Assembly (NCBI GenBank): GCA_008711295.1
Contig: VUYV01000155.1
Location: 937,056-1,001,055 of the forward strand
Source: Anarhynchus alexandrinus
Taxonomy: Eukaryota > Chordata > Aves > Charadriiformes > Charadriidae
Direction of reading: 5' to 3'
Length of the DNA stretch: 64,000 nucleotides
The position numbers and the translations under genes are program-made. Below the pieces are notes generated by a model that was not told the DNA's origin, ran no database searches, and was given only the letters and a program-made list of their open reading frames with translations. Below are positions 40,801 to 46,700 of the stretch, piece by piece. Within the stretch, counting starts at the first letter, position 1. Each line of letters starts with the position of its first letter.

Positions 40801-42293
40801 GACTCTTCAAAAGATCTGATTTCTTCTTATGAAGACTTAGAAGTCAGACTCATAAGTGAGAATAACTTAATTGGTAGCAATAACCACCTTCTAGGGAAGA
40901 AAGGGGTAAGTGCTCCTTTCTGGTGATCCAAGCTGATTTTGTTTCCATAATAAAATCCACAGCACTTGCTGTAGATACAACAACTGTAGCTGTTGCTATC
41001 TTTTCTTAAAATGAAGATCGCAAGGAAAAATTGTGTGTGTTTTTATATTTTTATATATGTGTGTCATAGTATTTGCAATAACAATAAAGAAAAATCTTGG
41101 CATGATCTGTAGGAGCTCTTTGAATTTTCCATCTTAAGTTGGAGAAAAGAAGAATATTGGCGCATGCTTTTTTCTATATAACAGTATATGTCAATCCTGC
41201 AGCAGCTGCTGTTGCACCTCTTCTCTTATGAAGCTGCAGAAGCCAGCCTCAACTGAATTTGTCCCTGTGGATGGCATTTGTGCATATCTCAGCATTTAGC
41301 TGACATTCTGCTCGTGTATTTGATGATAGACTTTAACCATACCTTCATTGTAGTAACTCCACTGTGCTTTCTTCCTGTATATTTTTTAAATGCTCAGTTA
41401 TAAACCAGCTGGTGAGTTACAGATTGCTTTGTGCTACAGTTAACGTTGCTCAGCAATGAGAATGCTACAGCCTGGCTGACCAAGAGTTTCTCTTCATTAA
41501 AAATCAAACCCCAAACCAAGGTCTCTCTATTTGGGTTGATATTTTCAGTTTTTATGACATTTTATGCGTGTGGTTTAAGAATGTCTTAGGAGTTTAATAC
41601 TACAAAAATTCAACTGTTAAAATATTTACTGCATGTTTTCTGTATAATTCTAGGTACGGCGGGAACTGGATGAAAAAATCACTAAAGAACTTGAACAGGG
41701 TAATGTGTCATTACGTTAGGAATGTTTTTAAGGAAAAAGATTACTGTTCTTAACTCTTGAAAATAATGTTTTTTAGGAGTAGTGTTCCAATAAATCAGTG
41801 GTTTGAATGTTTAAGGAAAACAGACACTTGAGATTTGTGAAGAGGGGCTAAATTTAGCTCTGGTGTAAGCAGGAGTAATTTGTGGATTCGCTGAAGATGT
41901 TCAGCGTGTAGCCTCTGGAATTTCTTTCACTAGCTTTAGAAATACTGTTGACTGATAAGCAAATGTGGAAAAAATGTGTTTCTTCCTTTGTGTCTAGCCC
42001 TTTCATCGTTATGTTCCCGTGGAAGTTTTTAAATCTCTTTCTGGACTGTAGTGTCTCCAGTTACCCATAATGTTTTTATAGTGACTTGTTTGGCCCTGTC
42101 TGCTGTTAAAGTAACACCAGGAATCTTGTCTCTTTTCTCCCTAGCCACTGCTGAACTTGAAACTGGGTCTGCTGGAGCGTCTCCCATGGTATCCACTGAT
42201 GGATCTTCAAAAAATTTCCATGTTGACCAGGATCCCCTTTGCAGGGCAATACAGGAGTACCGGGATGTTTTAACCAAAAATTATCTGATTTGA
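1757..42293 (+). CDS. ANKRD26-like protein, ANKRD7-locus member, 25 C-terminal coding exons (5' partial)
   Basis: Spliced coding region 1757-1818, 4790-4856, 4948-4992, 10143-10228, 11891-12886, 13740-13978, 14816-14965, 15926-15959, 16190-16328, 17749-17962, 19427-19610, 20088-20234, 21324-22277, 24205-24357, 25282-25457, 25649-25742, 27330-27407, 28087-28221, 29259-29371, 29787-29928, 31759-32040, 32740-32975, 33740-33986, 41654-41699, 42145-42293. Every junction is AG/GT and phases join without a break, giving 5,168 coding bases, about 1,721 residues. Seen: an acidic low-complexity middle, then more than 1,000 residues of heptad-rich Glu/Lys/Gln/Leu coiled coil, then a Ser/Gly/Leu-rich linker and a short C-terminal tail ending KNYLI. 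Known: ANKRD26 is a centriole distal-appendage protein that recruits PIDD1, with N-terminal ankyrin repeats and C-terminal CCDC144C and DUF3496 regions; segments such as RQLQQELAD, SEASLEVT, ELKRPVE, ASQ and YLEE match what I recall of it. Inferred: because LSM8 is the neighbour, this is the bird form of the ANKRD7 locus. The first exons and ankyrin repeats are outside the window, so the start codon is unknown. Family assignment is firm; ANKRD26 versus ANKRD7 orthology is not. Confidence 0.9.
4790..4856 (+). CDS. ANKRD26-like exon 2
   Basis: Acceptor CATAG, donor TCAG/GTAATG; enters in phase 0 and leaves 1 base of a split codon. Encodes LKTPESVLEMNETSPKRR and a few basic residues. Only the frame match to both neighbours and the good splice sites support it; the peptide itself is not distinctive. 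Confidence 0.7.
4948..4992 (+). CDS. ANKRD26-like exon 3
   Basis: A 45-base exon after a strong TTTTGCAG acceptor, donor GAAG/GTATTC. Completes the split codon of the previous exon only 91 bases away and encodes DLLEEFGLGDAEDIE, acidic like the rest of the middle region. Confidence 0.68.
4993..10142. other. Large intron, mostly featureless
   Basis: AT-rich, with no repeat family I can name. A short tandem duplication (about 18 bases, CATGAGAGACAGAGAGAG-like, twice) lies at 9816-9851. Confidence 0.5.
10143..10228 (+). CDS. ANKRD26-like exon 4
   Basis: Acceptor CACTGTAG, donor GCAG/GTATGT. The 86 bases complete a Gly codon and then read a Ser-rich stretch and SSAEKDDVKDAIETYGVQ, ending in phase 0. 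It follows a 5.1-kb intron, the second longest between the traced exons. Confidence 0.75.
11891..12886 (+). CDS. ANKRD26-like exon 5, large acidic exon
   Basis: A 996-base exon (332 codons, phase 0 at both ends). Acceptor ACTTAAG, donor AAAGAG/GTAGAA. Most of it is acidic, Ser/Thr/Asn-rich and probably disordered, with an acidic patch WSTDEEDSTNDTD near the middle. The last 40 residues (ELKQDMERFKSKVGMLQ, then LEKEKVQLQKE) begin the coiled coil and resemble ANKRD26. A second possible donor 18 bases upstream (GAAG/GTACAG) would drop six residues in frame. The open frame runs on 33 bases to a stop at 12917-12919, so intron retention would truncate the protein. Confidence 0.9.
13740..13978 (+). 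CDS. ANKRD26-like exon 6
   Basis: Acceptor TTTTTGTAG, donor AAAGG/GTAAAC; 79 codons plus 2 bases. Starts VEKEKSKQRCLKTQ, continuing the heptads of the exon before it, then becomes highly charged (Lys/Glu/Asp/Asn) with EEEDKKNFSSEERSK. Confidence 0.87.
14816..14965 (+). CDS. ANKRD26-like exon 7
   Basis: 150 bases, acceptor AATGTAG after a long T-tract, donor GGAAG/GTACTG. Encodes a basic stretch (KVAKKNKRQTSKQK) followed by a Ser/Asp/Glu-rich one (ELDDSTFSETSQDEG). The basic run could act as a nuclear or nucleic-acid contact, but no known motif is evident. Confidence 0.85.
15326..15537 (+). mobile_element. 3' part of an avian endogenous-retrovirus LTR
   Basis: From CAGCTGTGTCCCCTCCCGAC to CCCAGTACA this matches the 3' part of an LTR family very common in Neoaves (landmarks: TGAGAAGCAGAAA, TGTTATCAA, ATGAAGAAAATTAA, CCCAGCCA). 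The 5' part is missing or too diverged, and no coding region is attached. Lies in the intron before exon 8. Family named from memory only. Confidence 0.65.
15926..15959 (+). CDS. ANKRD26-like exon 8, microexon
   Basis: A 34-base exon between TTTTCCAG and AAG/GTACTG. Completes an Arg codon and encodes PAAKTGSEKNK. Removing it would shift the frame, so it should be constitutive. Confidence 0.72.
16190..16328 (+). CDS. ANKRD26-like exon 9, conserved DLTxSSDT block
   Basis: 139 bases, acceptor GTTTGTAG, donor ACGG/GTATG. Encodes DLDLTHSSDTTSEDVELP and then AMLLLEQL. This DLT-SSDT-SED-ELP-LL-EQL pattern is one of the most recognisable segments of ANKRD26 and its relatives, just before the main coiled coil. 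Confidence 0.93.
16805..17670. mobile_element. Avian ERV LTR (about 0.87 kb)
   Basis: Begins near TGTTAGGCAAGGG and ends near CACCCAAGACA. Landmarks of a known, long avian LTR include GGCTAAAGGCCAAACTCCCA, a GCCAATTAA AT-rich stretch, imperfect tandem units of about 40-60 bases (CTGCTC-GCATGGG-TTCC, GGGCTGCAG), CACCTGGAGCGCCTCCTCCC and CGCTACCAAAACCTTGC. No target-site duplication was found, so ends and orientation are approximate. It sits about 78 bases before exon 10. Confidence 0.7.
17749..17962 (+). CDS. ANKRD26-like exon 10
   Basis: 214 bases, acceptor CAAAACAG, donor CTTAA/GTATGT. Encodes coiled coil: LLKIQNILLEYEQIIERER through HQEVEWKSDIQSL. An LTR ends only about 78 bases upstream, so the acceptor region is short but intact, and the reading frame stays open far upstream through that LTR. 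Confidence 0.93.
18391..18960 (+). repeat. Old, diverged CR1 LINE fragment
   Basis: Sense CR1 with landmarks CAAAGCCCTGCACTTGGG, CTCAACATGAGCCAGTATGA, CAGAGAGCTACCAAGCTGGT and GGAGAGGCTGAGGGA. Several frameshifts. Clearly older than the copy at 51.4 kb. Confidence 0.8.
19427..19610 (+). CDS. ANKRD26-like exon 11
   Basis: 184 bases, acceptor ATCTCAG, donor AAACAG/GTATAT. Reads FTLKQEEEKRLRVETLYEK, then EKQQLELHSRNLEMEL; the F-LKQEEEKR and LYEK elements are typical of this family. Confidence 0.93.
20088..20234 (+). CDS. ANKRD26-like exon 12
   Basis: 49 codons in phase 0, acceptor ACTGTAG, donor GAG/GTAAGC. Reads VEEERDETQRQLSQEKSARA, then LQEGILNNHLWRQKELEEE; the QEGILNNHL-RQKE pattern is characteristic of ANKRD26/CCDC144 proteins. 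Confidence 0.93.
21324..22277 (+). CDS. ANKRD26-like exon 13, main coiled-coil exon (CCDC144C-type region)
   Basis: A 954-base exon (318 codons, phase 0) between TTATTCAG and GAGAG/GTAAAG. It is an uninterrupted coiled coil with almost no Pro or Gly, from ESDTEREKDLLYKNQLLQDE through FNKLRADTEKQVYLVEERN. The LLYKNQ-LQDEIAMLRLE-D start is a hallmark of the CCDC144C coiled-coil region. Large phase-0 coiled-coil exons here and at 11891 frame the protein. Together with exon 5 this exon makes up more than a third of the coding sequence seen. Confidence 0.96.
22278..24204. other. Intron, no feature recognised
   Basis: AT-rich unique sequence between exons 13 and 14. No exon, repeat family or RNA gene is apparent. 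Confidence 0.5.
24205..24357 (+). CDS. ANKRD26-like exon 14
   Basis: 51 codons in phase 0, acceptor TTCATTAG, donor CCAAG/GTACAT. Encodes VRQLQQELADALKKQSMSEA and then SLEVTTRYRTDLEEDKLRL. I recall near-identical wording in mammalian ANKRD26, which makes this one of the most conserved exons. Confidence 0.95.
25282..25457 (+). CDS. ANKRD26-like exon 15
   Basis: 176 bases, acceptor TTTTACAG, donor CAGCG/GTAAGA. Coiled coil from LRESEEQHLQSEHCVHDLK to TIKQLEEHVQ, with a short ASSGTTTT interruption that includes four consecutive Thr codons (ACT repeated). Confidence 0.92.
25649..25742 (+). CDS. ANKRD26-like exon 16
   Basis: 94 bases, acceptor TTTTTAAG, donor CCTCA/GTAAGC. Reads LEIEKARLEATVQQQSNRIE and then ALQRDLQAS, joining in phase with the flanking exons. 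A solo LTR starts only 60 bases downstream in the next intron. Confidence 0.9.
25803..26293 (+). mobile_element. Solo LTR of an avian endogenous retrovirus with target-site duplication
   Basis: A 491-base element with TG...CA ends (TGTCGTGGTTTAACACCAGC to GAAACCAGGACA), flanked by a perfect 5-base duplication CTGTG at 25798-25802 and 26294-26298. Contains TTGAGATAAAGACA and a TATATACTGAGCATGATGTC promoter-like stretch. Five-base duplications fit ERVL-type integration. No internal retroviral genes, so it is a solo LTR in the intron between exons 16 and 17. Confidence 0.85.
27330..27407 (+). CDS. ANKRD26-like exon 17
   Basis: 26 codons in phase 0, acceptor TTCTGTAG, donor CAGCAG/GTATAT. Reads VHKRLEDLITSLQTTQAAAE and then a His/Gln cluster (DHHHQQ). 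Confidence 0.9.
28087..28221 (+). CDS. ANKRD26-like exon 18
   Basis: 45 codons in phase 0, acceptor TCTCACAG, donor GAACAG/GTGAGT. Reads LGLTLKDSHSMWEEQLKSRF and RVAQLDREKAELVEQ; the DSH-MWEE-LKSR pattern is typical of the family. Confidence 0.93.
29259..29371 (+). CDS. ANKRD26-like exon 19, ELKRPVE block
   Basis: 113 bases, acceptor TTTGAAAG, donor AAGAG/GTATGG. Encodes KKLVELKRPVELRLDQEMKR followed by NIELQKD. The LVELKRPVE-RLDQEMKRN-ELQK string is a signature of ANKRD26/CCDC144/POTE proteins. Confidence 0.95.
29787..29928 (+). CDS. ANKRD26-like exon 20
   Basis: 142 bases, acceptor TTGTGTAG, donor ACAAAG/GTGAGC. Reads LKRLLSRAMKKLRAYEERER, then coiled coil to NEVGRLRTK. It includes a short (GA)n run that encodes alternating Glu and Arg. 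Confidence 0.94.
29929..31758. other. Intron with an unclassified GC-rich block
   Basis: 30150-30620 is unusually G/C-rich for this intron (GGTCAGTCAGGAGTGCACAT, GGGCAGGCAGGTCTGCAGTC) and reads like part of a dispersed repeat or LTR, but I cannot name the family. The rest is AT-rich and featureless. Confidence 0.4.
31759..32040 (+). CDS. ANKRD26-like exon 21, DUF3496-type region
   Basis: 94 codons in phase 0, acceptor TATCTACAG, donor TTGCAG/GTAAGT. Begins VGELSQQLEIESKKCMQLEA and ends with QYKREMEERAGQEIRQKLQE then VNLFLQ. The EVNLFLQ-QAASQ joint with the next exon is a conserved landmark of the DUF3496 region. Confidence 0.96.
32740..32975 (+). CDS. ANKRD26-like exon 22, DUF3496-type region
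   Basis: 236 bases, acceptor GCTTCAG, donor GAAAG/GTAAGT. Reads TQAASQDRLEQIRASHHASL, then RIRDLECELDRIK and AEVERYKELYLEEVKIR. It closely matches the ANKRD26 segment with RIKDLE-EL-KIK and KYKQLYLEELK as I recall it. Confidence 0.96.
33740..33986 (+). CDS. ANKRD26-like exon 23
   Basis: 247 bases, acceptor ATTTCAG, donor GCTAAG/GTAAGC. Starts RANERLAEANAKLLQERHR (the family's NERLAE-N-KLL motif). The coiled coil then gives way to a Ser/Leu/Gly-rich linker (SIVSGGLAASPVLYS, LGGSFLSPTGNALS) and ends VEAYVAK. A 7.7-kb intron, the longest seen, follows. Confidence 0.95.
33987..41653. other. Longest intron (7.7 kb)
   Basis: Separates the linker exon from the last two small exons. Apart from the CR1 piece at 40.2 kb and some poly-A tracts (34981, 37801) I see no exon, repeat or RNA gene. 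No frame in this stretch matches the family, and exons 23 and 24 join in phase 0 directly. Confidence 0.55.
40225..40690 (-). repeat. CR1 LINE fragment, antisense
   Basis: Starts with the 3'-end pattern AGAATCAGAGAATGACTGAG, then GATCATCTGGTCCAACTCCA, CAAGGATGGACATTCCACAA, and at the far end GCCTTTCAGCATCTTTGTGG. Moderately diverged; a poly-A expansion sits inside. Confidence 0.85.
41654..41699 (+). CDS. ANKRD26-like exon 24
   Basis: A 46-base exon, acceptor AATTCTAG, donor CAGG/GTAATG. Encodes VRRELDEKITKELEQ, matching the VR-ELE-NITRELEE helix near the ANKRD26 C-terminus. Confidence 0.92.
42145..42293 (+). CDS. ANKRD26-like exon 25, C-terminus and stop
   Basis: Acceptor TCTCCCTAG; 48 codons plus TGA at 42291-42293. 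Reads ATAELETGSAGASPMVSTDG, then the tail DPLCRAIQEYRDVLTKNYLI. The EY-VL-KNY(M/L)I ending matches the last residues of ANKRD26. In ANKRD26 the C-terminal part carries the PIDD1 contact; whether that function is kept here cannot be read from sequence. Confidence 0.96.
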
Positions 42294-42902
42294 ACAAAAT
42301 GCTAGGGAAAGGCTCTGGAAATCATTTTGTTTACATAGTGCATCTATGGTTTCCCATCCCACGGTTCAGATGTGAAAACATGTTTATTGCAGTCTGAACG
42401 TAAATTCTAACTCCATTAAATGGATGTCAAGCACATTGCACTTACCTGTTTATTGATGCATAGTTGTTTTATTTTGCACTCACAATAAGAACCATATCTA
42501 TTTTTTCTGACTAGCAGATTGACTAGTCTTGATTCTTGAGCTTGACAGAACTGTCAAAATGTTTCTTGTAAAGGTAGATGCATTATTTTGCTTCACTCAT
42601 GTTCTGTGTTTTAACAAAAGCATTCCCTTTGTTCTGTTTAATCTTTTCACTTCACGTGTTTTTAATGTTTCCAGTGTTATTATAATGCTTAGGACATTAT
42701 TTTATGTGCTTTGAGCCCACTGCTTCAGTCCTGACGCAGTGAATATTTCTGCTGATCAAGTGAAAGTTTTACCAGTGTTCAAGCTGGAGAATGGGGCACT
42801 TTACATTGCTGTCACTTTATGCGCCTTAGGTTTAAAATTACTGTGAGTGTATAGTAGTGCCAAGAAAGTAGTTATGTGGTCTTTTTGGTATGTTTGTTTT
42901 GT

Positions 42903-43160
42903 ATCACAGAACCACAGAATGGGTGAGGTTGGAAGGGACCTCTGGAGGTCATCTGGTCCAGCCCCCCCTGCTCAAGGAGGACCACCTAGAGCCAGTTGCC
43001 CAGGACTATGTTGGCTTTTGAGTATCTCTAAGGATGGAGACTCCACAGCCTCCCTGGGCAACCTGTGCCAGTTCTTGTTCACCATCACAGTAAAGAAGTG
43101 TTTCCTGATGTTCAGATGGAACTTTCTGTGTTTCAGTTTGTGCCCATTGCCTCTCATGGT
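42903..43160 (-). repeat. CR1 LINE fragment within the ANKRD26-like 3' UTR
   Basis: Antisense CR1 3' region: ATCACAGAACCACAGAATGG, GAAGGGACCTCTGGAGGTCA, GGATGGAGACTCCACAGCCT. It lies between the stop codon and the poly(A) signal, so it should be transcribed as part of the mRNA. Confidence 0.85.
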
Positions 43161-43736
43161 ATTCATGTTGGTTTTTGTATTAAAAATTGCTGCAGCTTTA
43201 GACGTTTGCAGTTCCTACATCAACACTATGGTGCACCTGAAACACTTCATGTGGGGGGAAAAAAGGAATGTTAATATATAAACTTTCAGTCTCCTTGGTA
43301 CTTTCCAAAACTTGTGTGATAGGATAGCCAATCTCTTTGTTGCTGCTAGCAGCTGATGATATGGTGGCTGTAGCCCAGATGTTATCCAGTGTTGTGGGAC
43401 ATTTGTGTCCATAAAACAAGCAGTTTTATGTATTTCAGGGAGTTACCTGTTGTTACTGAAGATTTGCAGTTGTCATTTCCTGTCTGCAAAAGTCACTAAT
43501 GATCAGAAGATTATAGAACAAAGTCGCAATTCTGGAAAAGTGAGAATGGTTGTACTGAGGTGAATTATGACTGGAAAAATATGGGGATTTTACCCACTAG
43601 TTCAAGGACTTGAGTTAACAGGCAGTGAGGAAAGCAATGAATGCTGCTGTGACACTATTCTTTTTTATATGAATACATTTTTGTGAAGCTAATACACTGT
43701 ATTTAATTCCAGATATTCTGTTTCAACTTGATATTT

Positions 43737-43742
43737 AATAAA
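43737..43742 (+). terminator. Poly(A) signal AATAAA of the ANKRD26-like gene
   Basis: Canonical AATAAA, followed about 15-35 bases later by a T/G-rich stretch (GTCTTGGTTTTATTGTT) suited to a downstream element. Distance from the stop codon is about 1.44 kb. Confidence 0.65.
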
Positions 43743-43758
43743 GTTTGTAATCTAGTAC

Positions 43759-46700
43759 ATGTCTTGGTTTTATTGTTCCTCTTCTTGACTTCGCTTTCCA
43801 GCTGCTTCCCTGCCCATATAACTCTCCAAAGCTCTCCTTGGCTCACTTCAGCTCTGTTCATGGCTGTATCTTCAGCCTGTCCTGGAGGCCAGGCAGGAGG
43901 CCAGCATGTGTCTGTGTCCTTTTCTTTTGGGGAGGCTTGAACCACAATTGTGTTAAGATCATGGACTAGAGTTGAGGTGTTACTAATATTCCCAGATTCT
44001 TCCTTTATTTTAGAGCAATCCTTCTTGTGGTCTGGGCAGAAGGTAGTGGGTGACAGGGAAGAGTCAGCGTGGGTTTGCAGAGTGGGAAATCATGCCATGT
44101 CAGTCTGGCAGCCTTCCACGATGATGTGAGTAATTCAGTGGACAGAAGGAAAGCAGTGTGTGTTGCTTACCTTGACTTTAGCAGGGCTTTCTCTGGCTTG
44201 CACCATAACAATCAAGTTCAGTTTTGGAACTTCCTGATCCCTTTCCAAAGAAAAAGCAAGTGTGTTTCTTTGTGTCTTTGCTAAGGTAGGTTAGCAATGC
44301 ATTCAGGTCAGTAGCTGCAAGAGGATTGCTAGATTTTTAAAATCAGTTGTACAGAACATACAATTCTGTTTCAGAAAATCTCATTATGCCAGTTGCTTTT
44401 TCCTCACGAGCAAACAGTGTAAGAAGTTTCCTCAAGAGCAAACAGTGTAAGTAAGTGAAAGCAAGTTTTGCTGTCTTCAAAATGCATTGAATTGTGGCCA
44501 CAAAGCATCAGTTTTTTTCATTTTTATTTATTGGCAGAGTAGTGGCTTGAAAGATCGATTAAAGGCTGCTTGAGTAGTGCTACCATAGCACTAATTTGTC
44601 CACCCAGTGAGTCTTGACTTCTGAAATACCCAGGCATCGGCTTATAATTCATTGCTGACCTCTGCAACTCTAACTGCTTCACTGGTACTTTACAGAGAAA
44701 ATATAAATCTGGTGTCCTATAAGCATACTGACCAACTTTGTCCTGTTTTCATCTTCCCTTTACCTTAGAGGCACCTCTCACCACCCTCATCTGGATATAG
44801 AGATAAACCACCTGTGACTAAAACCAAACAAGCTACAAGTTCTGTTTGCCTAGAAAAGCCAAAGGTAAATGCTTGTTTACTGCTGGCTCTCGGTGAGAAG
44901 TGAAGTTTATTGGCTGCTGGACAAACCGAACTGAAAGCCAGTGTTAACATCTTGCATAACAATCGTCCATAACTGTTACCACGAGGGTAGTGGGTAAAGG
45001 AAAGTCTAGTCGATTCATTAGCTTCAAAGTTGCTGCGTTTGTTTTCTCGTTCACTAGCGAAGAGGGTGGCTGGTTCTTGCTGCTTGTTGGAAACAGTCCC
45101 AGCTACCCTGAAAGTGGTGCTGCTACCACATTACATGACAATACACAAGGTCACTATTTATCCTGAAACAGAGCTGTATCCTGTTCTATAAAACAGGGAA
45201 TTGATCTTTTGTGCAGGTGTCTTATCTTTCATATTTTCTGTCTAAGCATCTGGACCAGTTACTTCATGTCTTGGTGCTTGATCATGTACTGCTGGCACAT
45301 AGTGGGTGCATGTTGAGGTTGGTTTTTTTTTTTTCATTTTGTTCATACAATGCACGCAATACAGGTAAATTGCAAGTGAACAACGGAATTTCAGCTTGTT
45401 CCTGCACCCCTCTGCTATTGTCCTTTGCACTCCAGAACAAGGAGGTTTTGGCTCTGCATCAGACAAAAAACATCTTCCTTAAGTAAGGCTGAAACGTATG
45501 AGACTTTGAACAAGCAAACGCACCATGTGAAGAGATGTTTCCCACTACCAAACCCCATCTCTTCAACTATGCCTTATTTAGGGAGCTCTTCCTGTAACAT
45601 GAGCTTTGGTTTCTACCATATCCATCACACCTTCAGCTCCAGAGCATAGTATCAGGCAGTCCTCTTCCACATGAGGTGCAGCTTCATTTTCCATACTTTG
45701 GGAAATAACATCCATCTTCATGTTTATGGTATGCCAGTCTACCTGTGTGTTGGCAGTGTCTCTTCCTTTCAGCATTCTCCTCTGTAACATGCAGTCATCA
45801 GTCCCTTCTCTCCAACCCTTTTGGCTCCAGCCACGGTCTGCTTTTCAGCATATTACATAATTTTATTCATATTATAGTTCCTGTGTTCCCATCCTTCCAA
45901 ATTAAGCAATTTCTTTCATATGCCTGATGTCTTACATGGCATGAGTAAGAAGAAAGAGATAAACGGTCTTTATTCAGACCTGAAAGGCCAAATTAGATTG
46001 TTGGAGAAATTGGAGTCTGAGGCTATTCCAGACACACAGAACAAAAATACCCTTTCCTTTCTGTCTGCCATCACCAGAGAAAGCCTCAATGCTGGACAGT
46101 TACGGCTTATATACTGGAAACGCAGCACAAGGTTTCAAAACAGGAATGAATCCTAGTTCTGTAGTTTATACTACTACGGCTGCTCTGGAGCATCACAGCT
46201 ACAAAAAAGGGAAAGACCACATGAGAAGTGCATTCTGTAAAGCCCTGAATGCACCAATCCGTGTCTATGTGTAGCCTTTGGTGCCCTCCAGTGATACTAA
46301 AACTAGGGATCCTGTTTCAGTAACAGATCATATGGTTTCATTTTTTTTACAGCAATTTATTTTTCATGCAGTGTTCTTCAGTTTATACGGGGGCAGAATA
46401 ATACTTGCATGCTTTGCAGCCAGCTACTGGTATGGTCTCAACAACTTTGGTGTCTTCAGGTTTGTCATGGGAGAAATCAACTAAGGGGATGCTTGAAAAC
46501 AGAGTGAAGAGGTGTGATTTTAATGGGCATGCTGAACTGCTCGCTGGTTTGCAGTGGTGATACACTATCAATAGGAAGCCGAGAGGCAGATGTCCATTCA
46601 AAATCTAGCCACACATGGGGATCTTTGGGGTACTTTACTTATTTTCTTGTGGAAGGCTGTCTGTCCCTCCATACGGCAACCTCTGTCTCCTGAAAGGGTC

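Larger units (their letters stand above)
42294..43758 (+). other. 3' UTR of the ANKRD26-like gene
   Basis: No further coding exon follows the stop. The first convincing poly(A) signal in good context lies about 1.45 kb downstream. An ATTAAA at about 42414 could give a short alternative 3' end. The UTR includes an antisense CR1 fragment. End position is inferred, not seen in a transcript. Confidence 0.6.
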
